Assembly (NCBI RefSeq): GCF_019052655.1
Contig: NZ_JAHQVB010000005.1
Location: 1-64,000, forward strand
From: Holdemanella porci
GTDB lineage: Bacteria; Bacillota_I; Bacilli_A; Erysipelotrichales; Erysipelotrichaceae
Reading direction: 5' to 3'
Length of the DNA: 64,000 bases
Shown here: piece by piece, positions 18,425-26,000 of the stretch
How positions within the stretch are numbered: the first letter of the stretch is position 1
Layout of the letters: every line of letters starts with the position of its first letter
The notes under the pieces: model-generated
Seen by the model: the letters and a program-made list of their open reading frames with translations, nothing else
Databases searched by the model: none
Told to the model about the DNA's origin: nothing
Translations under genes and position numbers: made by a program

Positions 18425-19330
18425 TTATAAATAGTTTTGCATAAATGAATATGCATTGTTGAAACAAATCGCATTGATTTCTTCATCTGTGAATTCATTT
18501 TTCTTGAGTTTTAGTGCAATATTTTGGATTTCTGTGATGTCCTTCATACCAACCACATTACTATCTTCCATGCCAGGAATATAGTCCATAAAATCAAAAC
18601 CTAATGCGATATGTTCAATACCAATCTTTTCTTTTAAGTATTCAAGGATTTCAATAAAGTCATCTAGTGTCGCATTTTCTTTCTTGTTCTTCACAAACCA
18701 ACGAACCGGAATACCTCCAACTAGTCCTTGTTTATTTCTAATAATGTCTAGTTGTAAATCGCTCAAGTTACGGTAATGATTGTATAAAGCCTTCACATTA
18801 CTGTGAGATGCGATGATGGGCTTTGTACTTGTTTTTGCGATATCATAGAAGTTCCATTCGCAACAATGACTTGTATCAATGGCTATGCCAATATGATTCA
18901 TAGCTTGAATCGCTTCAACACCTAGATCTGTTAATGGTTTATTATTTGTTCTTGCACCACAAGCTAAGGCATTATCATCGTTCCAGCATAATGAACCAAG
19001 ACGTACATTATGATTATATAACCATTGAATTTTATTTGTGACATCTTCTTTAATTCCACACATACCTTCAACAGCGATAAAGACTTGAATATCTTTATCG
19101 TTGTTAAATGAGAAATGTTTACTTGAATGAATACAATCATTGGCATATACGATACATTCTTGCATATCTTGCCATGATTCAGTGCCGCTAAAGCAGCAGA
19201 CAATGGCAGAAAATTTCATGGTGCCTTCTTTAAAGCGAGGATAGTGAAATTCATCCAAACGATTCAACTGTTCTTTATGATCGAACAAATCATTTCCTAT
19301 ATCATCATGTAAATTCGCAAATGAGATCAT
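18425..19330 (-). CDS. M19-family membrane-dipeptidase-like protein
   Basis: 301 residues of the renal dipeptidase family, Zn2+ enzymes that cleave dipeptides. Visible ligands are H-x-D near the N-terminus (NLHDDIGND), the bridging Glu in AVEGMCGI, and two His in AIDTSHCCEW and IASHSN. The first Asp of the usual D-x-H-x-D is Asn here, but the metal-binding H and D remain. There is no signal peptide or lipobox, so it acts in the cytosol. Its ATG overlaps the pepF stop by four bases (ATGA), so it is translationally coupled to pepF and controlled from operator 21102. Confidence 0.87.
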   Translation of the reverse strand: MISFANLHDDIGNDLFDHKEQLNRLDEFHYPRFKEGTMKFSAIVCCFSGTESWQDMQECIVYANDCIHSSKHFSFNNDKDIQVFIAVEGMCGIKEDVTNKIQWLYNHNVRLGSLCWNDDNALACGARTNNKPLTDLGVEAIQAMNHIGIAIDTSHCCEWNFYDIAKTSTKPIIASHSNVKALYNHYRNLSDLQLDIIRNKQGLVGGIPVRWFVKNKKENATLDDFIEILEYLKEKIGIEHIALGFDFMDYIPGMEDSNVVGMKDITEIQNIALKLKKNEFTDEEINAICFNNAYSFMQNYL

Positions 19331-21039
19331 GCGCTTAACTCCTTTAAGAAGTCTTGAATTTGATCGGCAATCGATTGTAGACTTTCTTGCCAGAACGATT
19401 CTTCTTCAATGTTGATATCTGCCATACTTGCGACATTTTCACAAGTATTTGTGGTTGTTGCAGCTAGTAGTTTTTCATATTTAGGAATAAATGATGTCCC
19501 TTCCTTTTTGAATTTTGCGTATAAACCACGAGAAAATAAAGCACCAAATGTATATGGGAAGTTATAGTACGCGATATCTGGAATGTAGTAATGTACCTTT
19601 GTAATCCAACGATAAGGATGTATCCAGTTCTTGTCTAAACCATCACCGAATGATTTATTTAGGGCTTCCTTCATTAGTTCACATAGTTGTTTGGCATTTA
19701 AGAAACCTTCTTCAATATGCTCAAATACAGATTTTTCAAATAAGAATCGCGCATAGATGTCCAATACGTTTTGACATAATGCCGATAATTGTGTATCAAT
19801 GACTAATAATTTTTCTTTTTTAGGTAAAATGCTTGCCATATAGTTATACATTACATTTTCATTAAATGTACTTGCCGTTTCTGCCAGTGGCATACAATAA
19901 TCACGGTTTAAAATAGCTTGTTCTTCAATCATTTCTCCATGGAAAGCATGACCTAACTCATGGGCAACTGTAATAATATCACTTAATGTATTGTTGTAGT
20001 TTGTGATAATACGACTTTCATGGATCCAACCCAGGTTTTCACAGAATGCGCCAGGTTGTTTACCTTCATAAGTTGGATAATCAATCCAATGTTCATTAAA
20101 TGCAGTTTTTGTCATTTCATGTAAGTTTTCACCTACTTTTTCAAAAGCATCCAAAATATAGGATTCGCAATCTTCAATAGAGAAATTAAAGTCACATTCT
20201 TGTAAAGTGGCATAGATTTCATACCAAGGAAGACCATGATCATAACCTAGCATCTTGGCCTTTGTACGAAGGTATTTTCTAAATACAGGTAAATATTTTT
20301 GAATACTACTCATCATCGCATCTAATGTTTTGGATGACATTCTTGATTCAATCAACATTTTTTCTAAAGGATCTTTATAGCCAAGTAAGCGTGCTTCTAT
20401 AAGTTGTTGTTTCTTAATGGCACTTACCGCAAAGGCAAGTGGTGTTTCAATTGGTTTATAGGCTTCAAGCTCGGCTAGGAAGGCATCTTTACGAACGTTG
20501 GAATCATTATCATGACACATATTCTTTACTTGTGTTAAGGGTAAGCTGTTCCCACGATAGTTGGCCTTGGCATTTCCAGTTAGTGCATAGTACATGTCTG
20601 AGAAAGCTTTTTTACTTGTTGGATATACTAAGTTTAATATTTCCTGCTGTTCTAAAGGCAATGTGTGTTTAGCATTGTTTAATTTTTCTTCAATGATAAA
20701 TTTATAGGTTGAATAATAACTTGATTGCTTGATTTCTTTATCTTCTAAGATTTTTGTCCATAATTCATTCATTTGATTTGCGGCTACAGCACAAGCACTT
20801 AATACTTTGCTTGACCATAAAATAGCATCTTCATTGTTGGCTTCTACACTTAGTCTTAATGTTACATATAAACGAAGTCGATATTCTAAGTCTTTGATTT
20901 CTTCGAGTTGTTTAAAGGAAGTGTTTGTGGTCACGTTTTCTATTTTGTAGTTTACTAACTGGTCATAGTCCTTTAAAAAGATTGGATCATCATAACCAGT
21001 ATATAATTTAGATAAATCCCATTTATAATTGTTTGTCAT
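19327..21039 (-). CDS. pepF: M3-family oligoendopeptidase F
   Basis: Cytosolic zinc endopeptidase for oligopeptides. The 570 residues carry the HExxH motif in VAHELGHAFHGEMI with the downstream Glu in CMPLAETASTFNE, and the usual family start (YKWDLSKLYTGYDDP). It is first in a two-gene operon with the M19 dipeptidase and diverges from the PTS IIA-IIB-glycosylasparaginase operon. The -10 box TATAAT lies at 21069-21064 on the minus strand and an operator palindrome ends 33 bp upstream. A second, only distantly similar M3 gene lies at 28.6 kb, so this copy is likely dedicated to the island's pathway. Confidence 0.93.
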   Translation of the reverse strand: MTNNYKWDLSKLYTGYDDPIFLKDYDQLVNYKIENVTTNTSFKQLEEIKDLEYRLRLYVTLRLSVEANNEDAILWSSKVLSACAVAANQMNELWTKILEDKEIKQSSYYSTYKFIIEEKLNNAKHTLPLEQQEILNLVYPTSKKAFSDMYYALTGNAKANYRGNSLPLTQVKNMCHDNDSNVRKDAFLAELEAYKPIETPLAFAVSAIKKQQLIEARLLGYKDPLEKMLIESRMSSKTLDAMMSSIQKYLPVFRKYLRTKAKMLGYDHGLPWYEIYATLQECDFNFSIEDCESYILDAFEKVGENLHEMTKTAFNEHWIDYPTYEGKQPGAFCENLGWIHESRIITNYNNTLSDIITVAHELGHAFHGEMIEEQAILNRDYCMPLAETASTFNENVMYNYMASILPKKEKLLVIDTQLSALCQNVLDIYARFLFEKSVFEHIEEGFLNAKQLCELMKEALNKSFGDGLDKNWIHPYRWITKVHYYIPDIAYYNFPYTFGALFSRGLYAKFKKEGTSFIPKYEKLLAATTTNTCENVASMADINIEEESFWQESLQSIADQIQDFLKELSA

Positions 21040-21063
21040 TTGTACACCTGTCTTTCTATATTA

Positions 21064-21186
21064 ATTATAGGAAGTATAGGAATGGAATACTCAGAAAGGA
21101 ATTTCCTAGATGTTAGGAATAATCGAATATTTCCTAATCGCTAGGAAGTTCGATTCATAGAAAAGAAAATTTGTATGATGTACAAT
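21064..21186. promoter_or_regulatory. Divergent control region of pepF-M19 and the IIA-IIB-AGA operon
   Basis: Two operators: TTTCCTAGATGTTAGGAAT (21102-21120) faces pepF, whose TATAAT is at 21069-21064 on the minus strand; TTTCCTAATCGCTAGGAAG (21130-21148) faces the PTS genes, whose TACAAT is at 21181-21186. Both gaps are 33 bp. Extra TAGGAA half-sites lie at about 21067-21083. Confidence 0.75.
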
Positions 21187-21210
21187 ACAATCAGAACAAG
21201 GAGGGTATCT

Positions 21211-21534
21211 ATGGAAAACTTGGAAATGATAAGCTTTCAAATTATTTCTTGTGTAGGTACTGCAAAATCAAGCTATATTGAAGCAGCACGTAAGGCGCAG
21301 GAATACGAATTTGATAAGGCAGAAGAATTAATTAAAGAAGGAGATGCTATTTATATTAAAGGTCATGAAGCACATGCTTCTTTGATTCAACAAGAGGCAA
21401 GAGGAGAGTCTGTTGCGGTAAATATGTTGTTGATGCATGCAGAGGATCAATTGATGGCAGCTGAAAATTTTAAGGCTTTTGCCCAACAACAAATCGTGAT
21501 TTTCAAGAAATTTCAAGATATTGAGAATAGGTAG
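21211..21534 (+). CDS. PTS EIIA component, lactose/cellobiose family
   Basis: 107 residues of the all-helical trimeric IIA(Lac/Cel) type. It carries phosphate from HPr to IIB. The phospho-His is H76 in NMLLMHAEDQLM; GHEAHASLIQQEA is the other conserved helix. ATG 21211 is chosen because AAGGAGGG lies about six bases before it; the frame is open for 12 more codons upstream, but those would lie at or before the predicted transcription start. It is the first gene of the operon IIA-IIB-glycosylasparaginase-M20-CutC. The matching IIC is at 12.8 kb under the same type of operator. Confidence 0.93.
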   Translation: MENLEMISFQIISCVGTAKSSYIEAARKAQEYEFDKAEELIKEGDAIYIKGHEAHASLIQQEARGESVAVNMLLMHAEDQLMAAENFKAFAQQQIVIFKKFQDIENR

Positions 21535-21543
21535 GAGACGAAT

Positions 21544-21867
21544 ATGAAAAGAGTATACTTATTTTGTGATAATGGGATGTCAACAAGTATGATGGCACAA
21601 CGTATGCAGGACGTGGCTGACAGTCACAACTTGCCAATTGAATGTAAGGCATTTTCATATAAAATCATTCAAGACATCATTGAAAAAAATACTTTAGATT
21701 GTATCTTGATTGGTCCACAAACTAAATTCTTATTTGATGAAATCAATAAAAAATACGGTGATAAAACACCAGTTATGGTTATTGATCCAACAGATTATGG
21801 TATGATGGATGCAGAAAAAGTATTAAAAAAAGCTATCGTGCAAATGAAAAAATTTAAAAACAAATAA
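21544..21867 (+). CDS. PTS EIIB component, lactose/cellobiose family
   Basis: 107 residues. Receives phosphate from IIA on C8 and passes it to the substrate in the IIC channel. The phosphate loop is LFCDNGMSTSMMAQRM, the standard C-x-x-G-M-S-T-S form. It lies nine bases after the IIA gene behind GTAGGAG. A modest hairpin with a T-tract follows, so part of the transcripts may stop before the glycosylasparaginase gene. Confidence 0.93.
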   Translation: MKRVYLFCDNGMSTSMMAQRMQDVADSHNLPIECKAFSYKIIQDIIEKNTLDCILIGPQTKFLFDEINKKYGDKTPVMVIDPTDYGMMDAEKVLKKAIVQMKKFKNK

Positions 21868-21869
21868 GG

Positions 21870-21895
21870 TCGCTTTTTTAAAGCGATTTTATTTT
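21870..21895 (+). terminator. Short hairpin with T-tract between EIIB and glycosylasparaginase genes
   Basis: TCGCTTT (21870-21876) pairs with AAAGCGA (21880-21886), loop TTT, then TTTTATTTTT. With the next gene only 25 bases on and codirectional, it may act as an attenuator and not a full stop. Confidence 0.6.
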
Positions 21896-21920
21896 TGAAT
21901 CATATGTAGGAGGAAAATGT

Positions 21921-22880
21921 ATGTACGGAATTATCGCAACATGGAGAATGGCTTTAGAAGGAATTTCAAAAGCAGATTCTATGTTAAAAAATAACGAAAG
22001 TGCAGCGGATTCGATTGAAGAAGCAATCAAAGCTGTAGAGGATTTTGAATACTATAAAAGTGTAGGATATGGAGGACTTCCAAATGAAGAAATGGAAGTG
22101 GAATTAGATGCTGCTTTTATGGATGGGGATACACTAGAATTTGGATGTGTTGGAGGCGTTAAAGATTTTGCCAACCCTGTTAGTATTGCACGTAGTCTAA
22201 TGCACTATGATGCCAACAACTTCCTAATTGGTCAAGGTGCTGAAAAATATGCTTCAAGACATGGCTTTGAAAGAAAAACAATGCTTACAGATCGTGCCAA
22301 GATTCATTATCACAATCGTACAAAAGAAATCACAAATACGGAATTAAAACCATATTCAGGACATGACACAGTAGGTATGGTTTGTTTAGATACTGCAGGA
22401 CATATGACAAGTGCTACAAGTACTTCTGGATTGTTCATGAAACATCCAGGACGTCTAGGCGATTCGCCTGTATGTGGTTCTGGATTCTATGTAGATTCTT
22501 TTGTTGGAGGAGCGAGTGCTACAGGGTTAGGGGAAGATGTTATGAAGGGCTGTGTTTCTTATGAAATTGTTCGCCTAATGAAAGAAGGCATGCATCCTCA
22601 ACAAGCGTGTGAAAAGGCTGTACACGATTTTGATTTAGAATTAAAACGAAGAAGAGGGAAAGCTGGAGACATGTCTTTGATTGCGATGAATAATAAGGGG
22701 GAATGGGGTTGTGCTACAAATATTGAAGGTTTTAGTTTTGTAGTGGCAACTGAAAAACAAGTCCCAACAGTATATTTAGTAAATCATGATGAGGATGGAA
22801 AATGCACATTTGAAGTCGCAAGTAAAGAATGGATGGACAACTATATGGCTACGCGCACAGCTCCATTAGTAAGGAAATAA
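21921..22880 (+). CDS. Glycosylasparaginase (N4-(beta-N-acetylglucosaminyl)-L-asparaginase)
   Basis: Ntn-hydrolase that splits GlcNAc-asparagine into 1-amino-GlcNAc (which decays to GlcNAc and ammonia) and aspartate. The precursor cleaves itself before Thr150 in GHDTVGMVCLD; the GHDT form is that of glycosylasparaginases, whereas isoaspartyl peptidases lack the His-Asp. Other matches are ATW near the N-terminus (W8), SVGYGGLPN, ELDAAFMDGD, the substrate-binding GRLGDSPVCG (R178, D181) and ATGLGEDVM. There is no signal peptide, so it works in the cytosol, unlike the periplasmic or lysosomal enzymes. It follows the PTS IIA and IIB genes with AGGAGG as ribosome binding site, which suggests that it acts on the PTS product. 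Confidence 0.9.
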   Translation: MYGIIATWRMALEGISKADSMLKNNESAADSIEEAIKAVEDFEYYKSVGYGGLPNEEMEVELDAAFMDGDTLEFGCVGGVKDFANPVSIARSLMHYDANNFLIGQGAEKYASRHGFERKTMLTDRAKIHYHNRTKEITNTELKPYSGHDTVGMVCLDTAGHMTSATSTSGLFMKHPGRLGDSPVCGSGFYVDSFVGGASATGLGEDVMKGCVSYEIVRLMKEGMHPQQACEKAVHDFDLELKRRRGKAGDMSLIAMNNKGEWGCATNIEGFSFVVATEKQVPTVYLVNHDEDGKCTFEVASKEWMDNYMATRTAPLVRK

Positions 22881-22881
22881 A

Positions 22882-24003
22882 ATGGAAGAGGCATTATTAA
22901 AGAAAATCGATGAAATCAGCGAAGAGATGATTTCAGGAATCAAAAGAATTGTTCAAATCGATAGTGTACAAAGTGAAGCTAAGCCAGGTATGCCTTTTGG
23001 AGAAGGCGTAAATAAAGCTTTAGAAGAAGCATTGAAATTAGCTCGTGAATTAGGTTTTGAAACAGAAAACGTCGATCATATGGTGGGTATTGCCAAATAT
23101 GGTCAAGGAGAAGACTATATTGGCATTATGGGACATTTAGATGTTGTACCTGTAGGAGAAGGATGGAATCATCCTCCGTTCTCAGCTTATGAAGATGAAA
23201 ATGGCAGAATCTTTGCCCGCGGCATTTTAGATAATAAAGGGCCGACTTTATCTTGTTTATACGCATTATATGCCATAAAGGAATTGAAAATTCAGTTAAA
23301 GCGTCCTGTTTATATTTTGTTTGGAACCAATGAAGAAACGGGATTTGAAGATTTAACACATTTCCTTGAAGTCAGAAAACCACCTATTATGGGCTGGACA
23401 CCCGATTGTAAATATCCGGTTGTATATGCGGAAAGAGGAAGAAGTACCTATCGTGTGAGTACGGCTGTTAAAAATAAAACTGTATTCAACCAATTTATTA
23501 ATGAATATATTTTATCAGATAATGGATTTGGAAATAAATTGGGACTAAACATGGAGGATCCTGAATTTGGTAAAATGCAGATGAGCAATAAAAAGCTGGT
23601 GGATTTAGAAGGAAAACTTGGCTTTGACTTCTCTTTTAGCTATCCTGCAAGTATTAGTAATGATACAATAGAAGTGACAATCAAATCTAAATTAAGCAAA
23701 GGACTACAAGTAGAATGTATACATAATTATGATCCTGTTTATTTTGATAAAAATGGATTCTTATGTCAAACATTAAAGGCGACTTATGAAAAGGTAACAG
23801 GCATGGATGGGACGCCAGTTACAACTACGGGTGGAACTTATGCGAAGATCATGCCAAATATAGTTCCTTTTGGACCTAGTTTTCCTGGACAAAAGGGCAT
23901 TGGGCACAATCCGAATGAATGGATGGATCGTAGTGATTTGATTTTAAATGCGAAAATATACGCATTAAGTATAGTGAGGTTGGCTAATGGAGAGAATGAT
24001 TGA
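22882..24003 (+). CDS. M20 dipeptidase, PepV-like, shortened
   Basis: 373 residues, compared with about 450-470 for PepV/Sapep dipeptidases. Metal and catalytic motifs are kept: GHLDVVPVGEGW, ILDNKGP, the catalytic GTNEETGFED, TPDCKYPVVYAERG and the late TTGGTYAK ... GIGHNPNEWM. About 80 residues are missing, apparently from the lid domain between about residues 190 and 270, which in PepV closes over the dipeptide. A more open site could accept larger or modified substrates (inference). The gene starts one base after the glycosylasparaginase stop and overlaps cutC by 17 bases. Confidence 0.87.
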   Translation: MEEALLKKIDEISEEMISGIKRIVQIDSVQSEAKPGMPFGEGVNKALEEALKLARELGFETENVDHMVGIAKYGQGEDYIGIMGHLDVVPVGEGWNHPPFSAYEDENGRIFARGILDNKGPTLSCLYALYAIKELKIQLKRPVYILFGTNEETGFEDLTHFLEVRKPPIMGWTPDCKYPVVYAERGRSTYRVSTAVKNKTVFNQFINEYILSDNGFGNKLGLNMEDPEFGKMQMSNKKLVDLEGKLGFDFSFSYPASISNDTIEVTIKSKLSKGLQVECIHNYDPVYFDKNGFLCQTLKATYEKVTGMDGTPVTTTGGTYAKIMPNIVPFGPSFPGQKGIGHNPNEWMDRSDLILNAKIYALSIVRLANGEND

Positions 24004-24730
24004 AGTATGTGCAGGTAGTTATCAAGATTGTATAGCTGCATATCAGGGTAGTGCAAAAAGGGTTGAATTAAATAGTGCGTTAAGTGTTGGTGGCTTAACG
24101 CCAAGTGTCGCGAGTCTAGTTCGTGTAAAAAAAGAAACAGACTTAACTGTAATTTGTATGGTACGTGTGCGTGCTGCTGGTTTCTGTTATGAAAAAGAAG
24201 ATGTAGAAATTATGTTTGAAGATGCCAAGATTCTTTTGGATCATGGTGCTGATGGAATTGCGTTTGGTTTCTTAAATGAGGATGGCACAATTTGTGAAGA
24301 GGACACAAAAAGAATGATCGACTTAATTCATTCGTACAATAAGGAAGCTGTATTCCACAGAGCTTTTGATGTTACGCCAGATGCATTTGAAGCCATTGAA
24401 ACATTGATTGATTTAGGGGCGGATCGCGTACTTACAAGTGGACAAAAAGCAAAAGCTATGGAAGGTATTGATTTAATTAAAGTATTGAATAATCAATATG
24501 GTGATAAGATTCAGATTCTTCCTGGCAGTGGAATGAATGCAGAAAACGCAAAAATGATGATGAATTATACAGGTGTATATCAGGTGCATTCGTCTTGTAA
24601 GAGCTATAAGGCAGATGCGACAACAACAAAAAATGGCGTTTCTTATAGTTACTTGGCTAGTCCACATGAAAATGACTATGATGTAGTGGATGTAGAGTTG
24701 GTAAAAAAATTAGTTGATAGTATAAAGTAA
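23987..24730 (+). CDS. cutC: CutC-family TIM-barrel protein
   Basis: 247 residues, named after the copper homeostasis protein CutC, though a copper role is poorly supported across the family. Recognisable parts are MIEVCAGSYQDCIAAYQGSAKRVELNSALSVGGLTPS (start of the barrel), DGIAFGFLNEDG, VFHRAFDVTPD, LTSGQKAKAMEGI and ILPGSGMNAENA. It is the last gene of the PTS/glycosylasparaginase operon and overlaps the M20 gene, while the real copper genes of this window lie 36 kb away. A sugar-related role in this pathway is therefore as likely as a copper role (inference). Confidence 0.88.
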   Translation: MERMIEVCAGSYQDCIAAYQGSAKRVELNSALSVGGLTPSVASLVRVKKETDLTVICMVRVRAAGFCYEKEDVEIMFEDAKILLDHGADGIAFGFLNEDGTICEEDTKRMIDLIHSYNKEAVFHRAFDVTPDAFEAIETLIDLGADRVLTSGQKAKAMEGIDLIKVLNNQYGDKIQILPGSGMNAENAKMMMNYTGVYQVHSSCKSYKADATTTKNGVSYSYLASPHENDYDVVDVELVKKLVDSIK

Positions 24731-24752
24731 GGCGGTTTTCCCGTCTTTTCTT
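24731..24752 (+). terminator. Intrinsic terminator after cutC
   Basis: GGCGG (24731-24735) pairs with CCGTC (24741-24745, one G-U) and is followed by TTTTCTT. The stem is short. Confidence 0.55.
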
Positions 24753-24774
24753 GTACAAAGTTGTAAGGAATGAT

Positions 24775-24819
24775 ATAACTTACTAAGTTATAACTAAGTA
24801 AGTCATAACTTAGTAAACG
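24775..24819. repeat. Three 15-bp direct repeats upstream of an ATPase gene
   Basis: ATAACT starts units at 24775, 24790 and 24805, exactly 15 bp apart. Within them TTACTAAGTTAT (24780-24791) is the perfect inverse of ATAACTTAGTAA (24805-24816). The array ends 10 bp before the ATPase start, in operator position. Confidence 0.85.
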
Positions 24820-24829
24820 GAGATCTTAT

Positions 24830-25018
24830 ATGTTTGTTGGTAGAGAAAGTGAATTAATAAAATTAGAAAAAATGTATTCAACGAATGAATTTCAGTTTGC
24901 GGTAATCTATGGTCGTCGAAGAGTTGGAAAAACAACTTTGATTCGTGAATTTTTGAAAAATAAAGGGATTATTTCGGAATTGATGGATGACAATACATCC
25001 CATAGCAAAAGCCTCTAA
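24830..25018 (+). pseudogene. ATP-binding protein (archaeal-type ATPase/DUF234), 5' fragment cut by an insertion
   Basis: The genuine part, 24830-24965, codes for an ATPase N-terminus with Walker A in FAVIYGRRRVGKTTLIREFLKNK. From 24966 the frame runs into the inverted repeat of an inserted element and ends at TAA 25016-25018 after 17 foreign residues. Removing the element and one copy of the 8-bp target duplication joins this part in frame to 27344 and gives a 456-residue ATPase. On its own it is a 62-residue fragment with only the P-loop and is presumably inactive. Confidence 0.9.
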
Positions 25019-25154
25019 TTAAGTTCAGAACTATTGATTTTACCTAAGATGAATTGTTTTTGCATTTGTGATAATTATTTTTTATATCACAATTAAATAA
25101 TGCTATAATCTAAAAAGGAAAGCACTACAACAATAGAGATAAGAGTAAAAATTC

Positions 25155-25182
25155 TTGCAATTATCACAATTTGTGGTATATT
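25155..25182 (+). promoter_or_regulatory. Predicted promoter of the RNA antitoxin
   Basis: TTGCAA (25155-25160), a 16-bp spacer and TATATT (25177-25182) predict a start near 25189. The spacer holds the palindrome CACAATTTGTG. Related TTGTGATA and TATCACAA halves flank a second possible promoter (TATAAT at 25104-25109) some 70 bp upstream. Confidence 0.65.
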
Positions 25183-25188
25183 ATAGGT

Positions 25189-25314
25189 GTATCGATAGAT
25201 ATGGAAACAAATGACCTTTACGGTGTGGTCCAAGTATCACCGTTTGAGACAAATGACCTTTACGGTGTGGTCCAAGTATCACCGTTTGGGAGGCTTCATA
25301 GCCTCCCTTTATTT
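25189..25314 (+). ncRNA. Type III antitoxin RNA: two 42-nt pseudoknot repeats and terminator
   Basis: Two tandem units start at 25207 and 25249 with a 42-base period and differ at one base. Each unit can fold into an H-type pseudoknot: in the first, GACC (25213-25216) pairs with GGTC (25227-25230), and ACGGTG (25220-25225) pairs with CACCGT (25238-25243), in the interleaved order a-b-a'-b'. The repeats run straight into an intrinsic terminator and then a toxin-sized gene. This is the layout of ToxIN, CptIN and TenpIN systems, where the toxin cuts the repeat RNA into units that then bind and block it. The transcript start is predicted, not known. Confidence 0.85.
25288..25314 (+). terminator. 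Terminator between RNA antitoxin and toxin gene
   Basis: GGGAGGC (25288-25294) pairs with GCCTCCC (25301-25307), loop TTCATA, then TTTATTTATT. In type III systems such a leaky terminator sets the ratio of antitoxin RNA to toxin mRNA. Confidence 0.9.
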
Positions 25315-25338
25315 ATTCGGGGTGAGGTATTGTATTAA

Positions 25339-25827
25339 ATGATTAAAAATGCAATGTATTTTGGAAAAAGAGATTTATATAATTTAATAAAACGAGTCGG
25401 TGGAGAATGGAACGATACAAAAGATAGACCAATTTTTTGTTGTATAGAATCCTTGGAACATAAAGGATTGTATTGGGCTATTCCAGTAGGTAATTATAAC
25501 CATAGGGACGCTTCTGCTAAAAGAAGAATTAATAATTTTATTAATTTGCCACCAGAGAATATAGCTTCTTGCTATTATCATATAGGACAAACCACAATTA
25601 AAAGTATATTCTTTATATCTGATGTTATTCCAGTTATTGATAAGTATATAGAAAGAGGATATATAAATAACTATACTGCTTCCATTCATATTGTAAAAAA
25701 TAAAACACTAATAAGCGAGTTAGAGAATAAATTAAAAAGGATTCTTGCATACGAAAACAGCAATCCTAATTTTTTTAGGCAACATATAACCGATGTTAAA
25801 AATGAATTATTAAAAGAGTTAATTTAA
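25339..25827 (+). CDS. Type III toxin-antitoxin endoribonuclease toxin (ToxN/CptN/TenpN-like)
   Basis: 162 residues, strongly basic. Sequence similarity to known toxins is faint by eye; the layout of strand-rich segments resembles ToxN (a KGLYWAIPVGNYNHR segment followed by an IKSIFFISDVIPVID segment, as in the YLAPLTSP ... KFMIPI order of ToxN), and it has a helical C-terminus. The identification rests mainly on context: it lies directly after tandem pseudoknot repeats and a terminator. Predicted role: an RNase that cuts cellular RNA when the antitoxin RNA is lost, giving plasmid-style addiction or phage defence. Unusually it travels inside an insertion sequence. It could be a different small RNase family. 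Confidence 0.75.
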   Translation: MIKNAMYFGKRDLYNLIKRVGGEWNDTKDRPIFCCIESLEHKGLYWAIPVGNYNHRDASAKRRINNFINLPPENIASCYYHIGQTTIKSIFFISDVIPVIDKYIERGYINNYTASIHIVKNKTLISELENKLKRILAYENSNPNFFRQHITDVKNELLKELI

Positions 25828-26000
25828 CATGTTTATGTAGACTAAATATAATAATCCAAGAAATTTACAAAAACAAATAACAGATTTCACCCTAAAAGTG
25901 TTTAAAGGCTATCACTTTCTAAAAGTAAAAATCCCTATGACTTTTAAAGGTTGATTTATCCTTGGTATCTAGTTTTATATATTCAATTAATTAGGCAGGA
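25828..26000. other. Spacer between toxin and transposase genes
   Basis: No gene, clear promoter or repeat is seen. The stretch is AT-rich and ends where the convergent transposase fragment stops. Confidence 0.5.

Noticed and set aside
21921-22880. Isoaspartyl peptidase/plant-type asparaginase
   Set aside because: The catalytic motif is GHDT-V-G-M and the flanking SVGYGG and GRLGDSP motifs match glycosylasparaginases better.
25207-25290. Two 42-bp repeats as a small CRISPR array
   Set aside because: The repeats are contiguous with no spacers, form pseudoknots and lead into a terminator and toxin gene.
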